DNA from: Acidobacteriaceae bacterium
GTDB lineage: Bacteria; Acidobacteriota; Terriglobia; Terriglobales; Acidobacteriaceae
Assembly (NCBI GenBank): GCA_003165095.1
Contig: PLSH01000388.1
Location: 1,773 to 6,792 of the forward strand
Length of the DNA: 5,020 nt
Reading direction: 5' to 3'
This document shows positions 1 to 5,020 of this stretch, piece by piece. Made by a program: the position numbers and the translations under genes. How positions within the stretch are numbered: position 1 is the stretch's first letter; the number at the start of each line of letters is the position of its first letter. The notes under the pieces were generated by a model, which saw only the letters and a list, made by a program, of their open reading frames with translations, was not told where the DNA came from and did not search any database.

Positions 1-961
1 CGCCAACAAAATCTGGAACGCCGCAAGATTCATCTTCATGAATATTGATCGAGCGTTTGAAGTAGGCATCACGGTCGATCCCAACGCGCTCGGCCAAATG
101 CCGACAGCCCCCGCCGACGCTCCGCTCGAAGCTCGCTGGATCGTCGCGGAGTTGCACGCGACCACAGCCAAGGTGAATCAGGCGCTCGAAAATTACCGCT
201 TCGACGACGCAGCAAATTTCATCTACCAATTCTTCTGGGGCAGCTTCTGCGATTGGTACATCGAGATCGTGAAGCTCCGTCTCGATTTCTCCGAGACCGC
301 CGACAAAGCCGCAACAAAGGCCGCGCTCACCACGCTGGTTCAAGTTTTCGAAACATCTCTCCGTCTGCTCTCGCCCTTCATGCCGTTTCTCACCGAAGAG
401 CTATGGCACGCAATCTACGACGGCAATCCGCCAGCCAGGTCGATCGCATTGACGGAGTTTCCAACCGGAAACGCGCATCTGGATGATGGGGCTGTTCTCG
501 ACATGGTGGGGTTGCAGAGCCTGATCGTCGAGGTCCGCGCCTTGCGCAAAGAAATCGGCGTCGAGGAGAAGGCGATTACCCCAATTGAGGTCCAAGCCGG
601 CGCAATCGTGCAGGCTGCACTCAATGAAAACATCGCAATCGTCGAGCGCCTCGCCAGAGTCAGCGAAGTCCGTTTCGTCGAATCAATCACTGCCGGTCTG
701 TCGAAGCACTCCACAGCTTCATTCGACGTTGCCGTCGTCTACGAGCGCACCATCGACGTCCAAGCCGAACGCGACCGCCTCACCAAAGACATCGCCAAAT
801 ACGAAAAAGGCCTCGCCGCCGCCGAACGCCAACTCGGCAACGAGTCCTTCATCCAAAAAGCTCCCGCCCACATCGTCGAAGGCCTGAAGAAACAGGAATC
901 CGAAACCCGCGCCCTGCTCGACAAAGCCCGCGCCGCGCTCGAAAATCTGCCGCCGGAATAA
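1..961 (+). CDS. valS: Valine--tRNA ligase, C-terminal part (5' end outside window)
   Basis: ValRS charges tRNA-Val with valine in the cytoplasm. The reading frame is open from base 2 (base 1 ends the preceding codon) to TAA at 959-961, giving 319 visible residues. The visible start, NKIWNAARFIFMN, is the segment that opens the anticodon-binding domain of ValRS, so the first ATG at 38 is internal and not the true start. PFMPFLTEELWHAI at visible residues 125-138 is the typical motif of this helical domain. From about residue 252 to the end is a charged heptad-like region (AERDRLTKDIAKYEKGL, then LGNESFIQKAP). It matches the C-terminal coiled-coil tRNA-binding arm that distinguishes ValRS from IleRS and LeuRS. 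The HIGH and KMSKS catalytic motifs and the editing domain must lie upstream. The next gene begins 6 nt after the stop. The C-terminus looks intact. Confidence 0.96.
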   Translation, partial: ANKIWNAARFIFMNIDRAFEVGITVDPNALGQMPTAPADAPLEARWIVAELHATTAKVNQALENYRFDDAANFIYQFFWGSFCDWYIEIVKLRLDFSETADKAATKAALTTLVQVFETSLRLLSPFMPFLTEELWHAIYDGNPPARSIALTEFPTGNAHLDDGAVLDMVGLQSLIVEVRALRKEIGVEEKAITPIEVQAGAIVQAALNENIAIVERLARVSEVRFVESITAGLSKHSTASFDVAVVYERTIDVQAERDRLTKDIAKYEKGLAAAERQLGNESFIQKAPAHIVEGLKKQESETRALLDKARAALENLPPE

Positions 962-967
962 CGAAGA

Positions 968-1738
968 ATGCCCTGCGCCTGCGAGCAATGCCATCGGCAC
1001 GCACAAACGCTCGGCCTGTCCGGCACCGCGCCCTCAAAAGCCGTCCTCCACAAGGCATTCCGCGCCGCCGCCAAGCTCTGGCATCCCGACCGCTTCGAGC
1101 ACGATCCCCAAAAGCGTCTCGAAGCCGAAGAGAAGTTCAAAACTCTCCAAACCGCCTACAGCGAACTGTCCGAGCACTGCGAAAACCCCGTCGAGTTGCC
1201 GTTCCTCGTTCAGCCGATTCCAGATCAGCCGCTTCCCGCGCAGCCTTTCGATGCCCCGTTCGCCCGCCCCACGCCAGCCCGCGCAGCGCCGCCCGTCTTT
1301 GGCAACGCGCCTGGATGCTTCGTCGCGCCGGTTTTCTCTCTGCGCGCCGAAGAAATCATCTTCACCCACGTCCGCGAGCCCGACCGCGCACTCGCCATCG
1401 TCGACCTCTCCGGCCATTCATCGCCGCCCGGCGCTCTCAACCAGTACATCCTCTTCACCCTACACGGCATGTATGTCCGCGACGCCTCCAATATCCACTC
1501 GCTGCTCTGGTATCAGGACCTCGGCGACATCACGTTCATTGACCAGCGCAGGGATGGCAAGCTCCCCCTCCGGCAGAGATTCGTCGAGAAGATTTCGCAC
1601 ACCGAGCAGAAATACGCGCTTGAAATCCGCCGCCGCAACGGAACCCTCTTTTATGCAATTGCCAACCAGGCCGATGACAGTGTAAAGAAGGTTATCTATA
1701 ACTTTCTTCAGCGAATGAAGCCTGAGCCGCATCGTTAA
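968..1738 (+). CDS. J-domain (DnaJ-like) protein with Cys-rich N-terminus and unassigned C-terminal domain
   Basis: The 256-residue product has a J domain at about residues 13-70, with the HPD tripeptide at 39-41 inside KLWHPDRF. HPD is what J proteins use to stimulate the ATPase of a DnaK/Hsp70 partner. It is followed by a helix rich in Lys, Glu and Ala and ending AYSEL, as in helix III of J domains. Ahead of it, MPCACEQCHRH carries C3, C5, C8, H9 and H11, a possible metal site. Residues 75-112 form a Pro/Ala-rich linker. Residues 125-250 form a second domain that I do not recognise; alternating beta-like segments (QYILFTLHGMYVRD, KYALEIRRRNGTLFYAI) and a final helix (DSVKKVIYNFLQRM) resemble a PH-like fold, which is inference only. 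The Gly/Phe region, zinc repeats and substrate domains of true DnaJ are absent, so this is a class C type J protein. There are no signal peptide or membrane segments. The ATG at 968 has only a weak, close purine stretch upstream; coupling to valS, 6 nt away, is likely. The client or role is unknown. Confidence 0.85.
   Translation: MPCACEQCHRHAQTLGLSGTAPSKAVLHKAFRAAAKLWHPDRFEHDPQKRLEAEEKFKTLQTAYSELSEHCENPVELPFLVQPIPDQPLPAQPFDAPFARPTPARAAPPVFGNAPGCFVAPVFSLRAEEIIFTHVREPDRALAIVDLSGHSSPPGALNQYILFTLHGMYVRDASNIHSLLWYQDLGDITFIDQRRDGKLPLRQRFVEKISHTEQKYALEIRRRNGTLFYAIANQADDSVKKVIYNFLQRMKPEPHR
1674..1702 (+). promoter_or_regulatory. Candidate sigma-70-type promoter for nadC-birA-coaX
   Basis: ATGACA at 1674-1679 (5 of 6 to TTGACA) and TATAAC at 1697-1702 (5 of 6 to TATAAT) are separated by exactly 17 nt. 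They lie in an AT-richer patch at the 3' end of the J-domain gene, 64 nt before the nadC ATG. The match is good for a GC-rich window, but it sits inside coding sequence and may be coincidence. If real, it would let the cofactor genes be transcribed independently of valS. Confidence 0.35.
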
Positions 1739-1766
1739 TAACAGACTGTAACCGGGAAGAATAATC

Positions 1767-2660
1767 ATGGACTGGAAAAGCCACCGCATCGAAGCGATCC
1801 TCGAACAGGCCCTGGTTGAAGACCAGGCCGTCCTCGATGCCACCACCACCCTCACCATCGACCCCAATCTGCGCGCCACGGCAGCCATCCTCGCCCGCCA
1901 GGAGCTGGTCGTCGCCGGCCTCGGCGCAGTGCCCCGCTTCTTTGAGATCTTTGCCCGCCTCGATCCGCGTCCCCACGCCCACAACCGCTTTGAGGTCGTC
2001 AGCCATCCTGAAATCTTCGACGGCGTCCGCGTCCCGGCCGGCCAGGTGCTCGCCATCGTCCGCCACAACGCGTGTGTCCTGCTCTCCTCCGAGCGCGTCA
2101 TCCTCAACCTGCTCCAGCACCTCAGTGGCATCGCCACCCTCACCCACCAGTTCGCCGACGCCATACAAGGCACCCATGCGCGCGTGCTTGACACCCGCAA
2201 GACCGTTCCCGGCCTCCGCGCTCTTGAGAAATACGCCGTCCTCTGCGGCGGAGGAACCAATCACCGCATCGACCTCGCCTCCGGCATCCTCATCAAGAAC
2301 AATCACATCTCGCTCGGCGGCGGCCTCACAAAAGTCATCGCCCGCGCCCTCCAGTCGCGCCAGCCCGGCCAGCGCGTGCAGGTTGAAGTGCGCACGCTCG
2401 AGGAGCTTGAAGAGGCACTCGCCGGCGGCGCAGAGGCCATCAAGCTCGACCAAATGACCGCTGCCCAGGTAAAGCAGTCCATCGTCTGCATCAAGCAGGA
2501 GAAGCGCTGGATTCCCACCGAAGCCTCGGGCGGCATCGGGCTTGAAAACATCCGCTCCTACGCCGAAACCGGCGTCGACTTCATCAGCGTCGGCGCGCTC
2601 ACCCACTCCGCCAAAGCCGCCGACATCTCCATGTCCATTACCGCGGAGACGGCTGATTGA
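1767..2660 (+). CDS. nadC: Nicotinate-nucleotide pyrophosphorylase (quinolinate phosphoribosyltransferase, carboxylating)
   Basis: NadC converts quinolinate and PRPP to nicotinate mononucleotide, CO2 and pyrophosphate, the last step of de novo NAD synthesis before the shared NaMN pathway. At 297 residues it has the usual full length. Diagnostic blocks are all present: the N-terminal sandwich domain (residues 1-115), ERVILNLLQHLSGIAT at 109-124, TRKTVPGLRALEKYAV at 143-158, CGGGTNHR at 160-167, LIKNNHI at 175-181, EVRTLEELEEAL at 207-218, KLDQM at 226-230, EASGGI at 252-257 and FISVGALTHS at 272-281. The R, K and H residues in the TRKT, NHR and IKNNH motifs are those expected to bind quinolinate and PRPP in this family. 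The ATG at 1767 is preceded by a GGGAAG ribosome-binding site at 1754-1759 with 7-nt spacing, the clearest in the window, which supports this start. Its TGA overlaps the birA ATG by one base. nadA and nadB are not in the window. Confidence 0.97.
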   Translation: MDWKSHRIEAILEQALVEDQAVLDATTTLTIDPNLRATAAILARQELVVAGLGAVPRFFEIFARLDPRPHAHNRFEVVSHPEIFDGVRVPAGQVLAIVRHNACVLLSSERVILNLLQHLSGIATLTHQFADAIQGTHARVLDTRKTVPGLRALEKYAVLCGGGTNHRIDLASGILIKNNHISLGGGLTKVIARALQSRQPGQRVQVEVRTLEELEEALAGGAEAIKLDQMTAAQVKQSIVCIKQEKRWIPTEASGGIGLENIRSYAETGVDFISVGALTHSAKAADISMSITAETAD

Positions 2661-2662
2661 TG
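2645..2662 (+). promoter_or_regulatory. nadC/birA stop-start overlap with ribosome-binding site
   Basis: The nadC stop TGA (2658-2660) shares its last base with the ATG of birA (2660-2662). GGAG at 2645-2648, inside the end of nadC, lies 11 nt before that ATG. This arrangement typically gives translational coupling by re-initiating ribosomes. A TTG at 2657 immediately before the ATG is in the same frame and would add a single Met, but the ATG is the more likely initiator. Confidence 0.6.
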
Positions 2663-3490
2663 TTTGACCTGGCAGCGCTTGAATCCGACCTTGCCCACAC
2701 CATCTTCGCCGGCAATCTCCATTTCGCCGCCGTCACCGGCTCCACCAACTCCGATGCCATGGCCGCCGCGCGCAATGGTGCGCCGCACGGCTCCGTCTGG
2801 CTCGCCGACGAGCAGTTGGCCGGCCGCGGACGCGGCGGTCACGCCTGGCACTCGGCCGCCGGCCAGGGCCTTTACGTCAGCGTGCTTTTGCGCCCCCAAC
2901 TCCCCGCCGCCAGCCTGCCGCTTCTCCCCCTCGTCGCGGGCCTCGCCGCCGCCCATGCCATTCGCGCCGTCTCCTCGCTCGCTGTCGATCTGCGCTGGCC
3001 CAACGATCTGCTCATCGGCCCTCGTAAAGCCGGCGGCATTTTGATTGAGGCACGAAATGACTCCGAAGGGCTGCCCCACGCAGTGGTGCTCGGCATCGGC
3101 ATCAACGTCCACCAGCGCAGCTTTGATGCCGGCCTTCCACCCCAGCGACGAGGACCTGTCGCTGGGGACCCCGGGTTTGCCACGCCCGCAACTTCACTGG
3201 ATCTCGCCGCAGGCCGCACCATCAGCCGCCAGACCCTGCTCATCGCCCTGCTAAAATCGCTGCAACGCGAAACCAACGCGCTGCTTGATCCCGGCGAAGC
3301 CGCAAAGGTTCCCACGCGCGTTGGGCAGGCTTCCACCTGGGTTCGCGGCCGCAATGTCGAAGTGCACGGCCCGCAAGCCTGCGTGGGCGTAACAGACGGC
3401 CTCGACGAGCAAGGATTCCTGCGCGTCCAAACCGCTGCCGGACTCGTAATCGTGCAGACCGGCGGCATCCGCGCACCGGAGATAAACTGA
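2660..3490 (+). CDS. birA: Biotin--[acetyl-CoA-carboxylase] ligase, monofunctional
   Basis: The enzyme makes biotinyl-AMP from biotin and ATP and transfers biotin to a lysine of the biotin carrier protein of acetyl-CoA carboxylase and related enzymes. In the 276-residue product, TGSTNSDAM at 27-35 and GRGRGGHAWHS at 55-65 form the biotin/ATP-binding loop. LRWPND is at 111-116 (R in place of the common K), RKAGGILIE, with the likely catalytic Lys K123, is at 122-130, and LGIGINV is at 144-150. ATSLDLAAGR at 177-186 and an SH3-like C-terminal domain (about 222-272) complete the fold. There is no N-terminal helix-turn-helix domain, so unlike E. coli BirA it cannot act as a biotin operon repressor in the same way. 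Residues about 160-173, just before ATSL, are encoded by a palindromic repeat and look like an in-frame insertion in a loop. It is translationally coupled to nadC, and coaX follows after 4 nt. An in-frame TTG at 2657 is an alternative start. Confidence 0.95.
   Translation: MFDLAALESDLAHTIFAGNLHFAAVTGSTNSDAMAAARNGAPHGSVWLADEQLAGRGRGGHAWHSAAGQGLYVSVLLRPQLPAASLPLLPLVAGLAAAHAIRAVSSLAVDLRWPNDLLIGPRKAGGILIEARNDSEGLPHAVVLGIGINVHQRSFDAGLPPQRRGPVAGDPGFATPATSLDLAAGRTISRQTLLIALLKSLQRETNALLDPGEAAKVPTRVGQASTWVRGRNVEVHGPQACVGVTDGLDEQGFLRVQTAAGLVIVQTGGIRAPEIN
3138..3177 (-). repeat. About 40-bp palindromic dispersed repeat, copy A (inside birA)
   Basis: This segment, read on the minus strand, matches 3561-3600 of the plus strand at 33 of 40 positions without gaps (counted by hand). 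Its core is a perfect 10-bp inverted repeat, CCCCAGCGAC at 3140-3149 and GTCGCTGGGG at 3158-3167, around an 8-nt loop. It encodes birA residues about 160-173 without breaking the frame. It sits between the GIGIN strand and the ATSL motif, where family members normally have a shorter loop. I infer a small non-autonomous element tolerated as a protein loop. I saw no obvious flanking target duplication. Confidence 0.75.
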
Positions 3491-3494
3491 AACC

Positions 3495-4346
3495 ATGCTG
3501 CTAGCCCTCGACGTCGGCAATACCAACACGGTCCTCGGCCTCTACCGCCTCGATGGCGAAAACCCGGTGTCCCCCGCGACAGCTCCTGGTCCCGGGGATG
3601 TTGATAAACCCGAACTTGCCGCGCACTGGCGCATCACCACCCATCGCGCCCAGACCGTCGACGAATACGGCGTCTTCTTCGTCAATCTTTTTGAGATGCA
3701 CGGCATGGCGCCCAGCCAGGTCACGCACATCATCATCGCTTCCGTCGTCCCGCCCGTCGACTCCACGCTGCGCCGCGTCTGCGAAGAGTACTTCCACGTT
3801 GAGCCCATGTTCGTCGAGCCCGGCATCAAGACCGGCATGCCCATGCTCATCGACAACCCCACCGAGTTGGGCGCAGACCGCATCGCCGACTGCGTCGCAG
3901 CCTTCGCCCGCTACGGCGGTCCCTGCATCGTGGTCGATTTCGGCACCGCAACCAAGTTTGAAGTCATCTCCGCCCGCGGCGAATACATGGGCGGAGCCAT
4001 CGCGCCCGGCCTCGGCCTCAGCGCCGACGCCCTTTTCTCCCACGCCGCGCGTCTCAGCCGCGTCGACATCAAGCGCCCCGCAAAAGTCATCGCCACCAAC
4101 ACCGTCGGCCATCTCCAGAGCGGCCTTTACTTCGGCTACATCGGCCTCGTCGACGGCATCATCGAGCGCATCCTCGCCGAGCTCGGCGACCAGCAGCCGC
4201 GCATCGTCGCCACCGGCGGCCTGGCCCGCATGATCGCCGCCGACTCGCGCTACATCCAGGAGATCGACGAGATGCTCACCCTCGAAGGCCTGCGCATCCT
4301 CTTCGACCGCAACCGCACCGCCCGCCCCCGCGGCCGCGCCAGCTGA
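3495..4346 (+). CDS. coaX: Type III pantothenate kinase
   Basis: CoaX phosphorylates pantothenate with ATP, the first step of CoA synthesis. It belongs to the ASKHA (acetate/sugar kinase-Hsc70-actin) fold and is generally insensitive to CoA feedback. The 283-residue product shows DVGNTNTVLG at 6-15 (phosphate loop), IASVVPPVD at 81-89, NPTELGADRI at 121-130 (the Asp of GADR is the proposed catalytic base), VVDFGTATKFEVIS at 146-159, GGAIAPGLGLSADAL at 166-180, SGLYFGYIGLVDGI at 209-222 and VATGGLA at 238-244. Family members are usually about 255-260 residues. The excess comes mainly from residues about 20-38, a Pro/Gly-rich stretch between GLYRLDG and ELAAHWRI, most of it encoded by the repeat at 3561-3600. 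The rest is a basic C-terminal tail (RTARPRGRAS). ATG at 3495 places the P-loop at its normal distance from the N-terminus; a GGAG at 3478-3481 lies 13 nt upstream. It is the last gene of the forward run. Confidence 0.97.
   Translation: MLLALDVGNTNTVLGLYRLDGENPVSPATAPGPGDVDKPELAAHWRITTHRAQTVDEYGVFFVNLFEMHGMAPSQVTHIIIASVVPPVDSTLRRVCEEYFHVEPMFVEPGIKTGMPMLIDNPTELGADRIADCVAAFARYGGPCIVVDFGTATKFEVISARGEYMGGAIAPGLGLSADALFSHAARLSRVDIKRPAKVIATNTVGHLQSGLYFGYIGLVDGIIERILAELGDQQPRIVATGGLARMIAADSRYIQEIDEMLTLEGLRILFDRNRTARPRGRAS
3561..3600 (+). repeat. About 40-bp palindromic dispersed repeat, copy B (inside coaX)
   Basis: This is the partner of copy A in birA, in the opposite orientation and about 380 bp downstream. 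Shared blocks include AACCCGG, GTCCCC, GCGACAG, TCCT and GGG. The stem is decayed compared with copy A: only CCCCG at 3572-3576 pairs with CGGGG at 3593-3597. It encodes coaX residues 23-35 (N-P-V-S-P-A-T-A-P-G-P-G-D), in frame, in the loop between the first two beta strands of the kinase. Similarity may continue a little upstream (TGGC, then an A-run before CCC) with a 2-nt gap. The same element is thus read in opposite strands by the two genes. Confidence 0.72.
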
Positions 4347-4371
4347 ATTCCCATTCATCAGAATGCGCGAA

Positions 4372-4411
4372 GCCCATTACACCCCAAATGCACTGGGCCC
4401 ATTTACACCCC
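4372..4411 (+). repeat. Short imperfect tandem direct repeat
   Basis: GCCCATTACACCCC at 4372-4385 recurs as GCCCATTTACACCCC at 4397-4411, differing by one inserted T, with a 25-nt period. Between the copies lies AAATG, which can pair with CATTT at 4400-4404 in the second copy. Too short to assign a role; it may be slippage or a protein-binding site. Confidence 0.5.
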
Positions 4412-4430
4412 TGTCATCCCGCGCAGCCCT

Positions 4431-4455
4431 GAACGCTCCCAACGTTCTTCTTTCG
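4431..4455 (+). terminator. Weak candidate terminator for the coaX-ending operon
   Basis: GAACG at 4431-4435 can pair with CGTTC at 4443-4447 around a 7-nt loop, followed directly by a pyrimidine/T-rich tract (TTCTTTCGC). The stem is only 5 bp and the tail is interrupted, so this is a marginal candidate. It lies 85 nt after the coaX stop. Confidence 0.15.
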
Positions 4456-4695
4456 CTTCTATCAACGGCAATCCGGAAATAACTGCCTTCTCTACCGACG
4501 AGTTGGCCGCAACACACCCGGAACCGGAAACTCCTTCTGCTTGTGTGTGCGGTCGCCTTCGCAAAGCTGAGCCCAAAGCGATATCTAAGCCTGGGAACGA
4601 TTGATACTTCGTCACCGCATAACTCCAGAGGATGCCGATCAAACAAGTTCAAGGGTCTTGGTGAGAGAGAGGCCGGCGCCTTCGGGACGGAACAT

Positions 4696-5020
4696 CTACT
4701 CACCCTTCATCAGCGTCGCTATCAGTGAATCCCTGCGTTGGTTGGCATTGTCATCCGAGTAGTGCAATACGCGCATCCAGAAAAGTAATGCGACCAGGGC
4801 CAGCGCTAAAAATATGGGCACGGGTAGCCACCGGTCCTTCAAAGACCAGCAGATCCAAAAGACCGACGCCCCGACGCCGAGCACTCCCAACTGAATGAAC
4901 ATGGCCGGCAACGTATTCGCCTGCGCTCCAGCCGGCCGCGTGATTCGGCCCGGATTGATGCGGTACGGCATTGCGAGTGAAAAGATGATTCCCGCGGCCA
5001 GATTGCAAGGCAGCGCAAAT
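4696..5020 (-). CDS. Small multi-pass membrane protein, C-terminal part (5' end outside window)
   Basis: Read on the minus strand, the frame stays open from the window edge (first full codon at 5019) to TAG at 4698-4696, giving 107 visible residues. The ATG at 4971 is therefore probably internal: the residues before it (FALPCNLAAGIIFSLA) are hydrophobic and look like the end of another membrane segment. Further predicted helices lie at visible residues 40-60 (MFIQLGVLGVGASVFWICWS) and 65-85 (PVPIFLALALVALLFWM). A basic loop (YRINPGRITRP) sits between the first two, and a polar tail of about 22 residues (SDDNANQRRDSLIATLMKGE) ends the protein. I do not recognise the family, so the function is unknown. 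It converges on coaX and is unlikely to belong to the same transcription unit. Confidence 0.72.
   Translation of the reverse strand, partial: FALPCNLAAGIIFSLAMPYRINPGRITRPAGAQANTLPAMFIQLGVLGVGASVFWICWSLKDRWLPVPIFLALALVALLFWMRVLHYSDDNANQRRDSLIATLMKGE

Larger units (their letters stand above)
4347..4695. other. Intergenic region between converging genes, no supported gene
   Basis: This stretch of about 350 bp separates the coaX stop from the stop of the minus-strand membrane gene. It is visibly lower in GC than the genes and has no reading frame with the C/G-ending codon pattern of its neighbours. A small hairpin, CATTC-ATCA-GAATG at 4352-4365, follows the coaX stop but lacks a T-run. GGTGAG at 4660-4665 and CTCACC at 4699-4704 form a widely spaced inverted repeat around a GC-rich, partly palindromic stretch (GGCCGGCGCC at 4671-4680), possibly a structure at the end of the minus-strand transcript. 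No tRNA, rRNA, riboswitch or CRISPR signal was recognised. The sequence could be decayed or dispersed-repeat DNA, which cannot be decided from the window alone. Confidence 0.6.

Noticed and set aside
38..40. ATG at 38 as the start of a separate gene
   Set aside because: The frame is open upstream to the window edge and encodes conserved ValRS sequence (NKIWNAARF), so this Met is internal.
1692..2606. Long minus-strand open frame (304 codons) opposite nadC
   Set aside because: It is an antisense artefact of codon bias; nadC on the plus strand is unambiguous.
2657..2659. TTG as start of birA
   Set aside because: An ATG follows immediately and sits in a classic stop-start overlap with nadC; the difference is one residue.
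3138..3600. CRISPR-like or integron-like reading of the two palindromic repeats
   Set aside because: There are only two copies, in opposite orientation, about 380 bp apart and inside essential-type genes, with no regular spacing and no cas or integrase gene.
3501..4358. Long minus-strand open frame (285 codons) opposite coaX
   Set aside because: It mirrors the coaX frame in GC-rich sequence and is rich in Asp, Ala, Gly and Val with no recognisable motif, while the plus strand has every CoaX motif.
4377..4703. Minus-strand 108-codon open frame (GTG start) overlapping the end of the membrane gene by 8 bp
   Set aside because: It has an Arg/Ser-rich composition, lacks the codon pattern of the neighbouring genes and shows no family resemblance; treated as non-coding.
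4543..4728. Plus-strand 61-codon open frame in the gap
   Set aside because: It is short, with no ribosome-binding site or motif, and runs into the antisense of the membrane gene.

Overview
The window is GC-rich, densely packed bacterial chromosome with C- or G-ending codons. Five forward genes lie head to tail, followed by one gene on the opposite strand that runs off the right edge. Gene content, protein style and the order J-domain gene, nadC, birA, coaX suggest an Acidobacteriota (Terriglobia-like) genome. That assignment is an inference from general knowledge, because no marker gene in the window fixes the taxon.

Layout. (1) 1-961 is the 3' end of valS (valyl-tRNA synthetase), with the anticodon-binding domain and C-terminal coiled-coil arm. 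(2) 968-1738 encodes a J-domain protein with an N-terminal Cys/His cluster, a Pro-rich linker and an unrecognised C-terminal domain. (3) 1767-2660 is nadC (NAD synthesis). (4) 2660-3490 is birA (biotin protein ligase without a DNA-binding domain). (5) 3495-4346 is coaX (type III pantothenate kinase, the first step of CoA synthesis). (6) 4347-4695 is non-coding sequence between converging genes, with only weak repeat and hairpin signals. (7) 4696-5020, minus strand, is the C-terminal part of a small multi-pass membrane protein of unknown function.

The forward genes are 28 nt or less apart, and nadC and birA share one base, so they probably form one transcription unit. A plausible internal sigma-70-type promoter at 1674-1702 could drive the nadC-birA-coaX part separately. 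Those three genes supply or attach three cofactors (NAD, biotin, CoA), a sensible co-expression group for central and fatty-acid metabolism.

The most unusual signal is a pair of related, about 40-bp, palindrome-bearing sequences in opposite orientation, one inside birA (3138-3177) and one inside coaX (3561-3600). They match at 33 of 40 positions without gaps. Each is translated in frame and falls where the protein carries extra residues relative to its family. This looks like a small dispersed repeat that has inserted into two neighbouring essential-type genes and been tolerated as a surface loop, comparable in concept to the Rickettsia palindromic elements. No CRISPR array, tRNA, rRNA, transposase or known defence system was seen.
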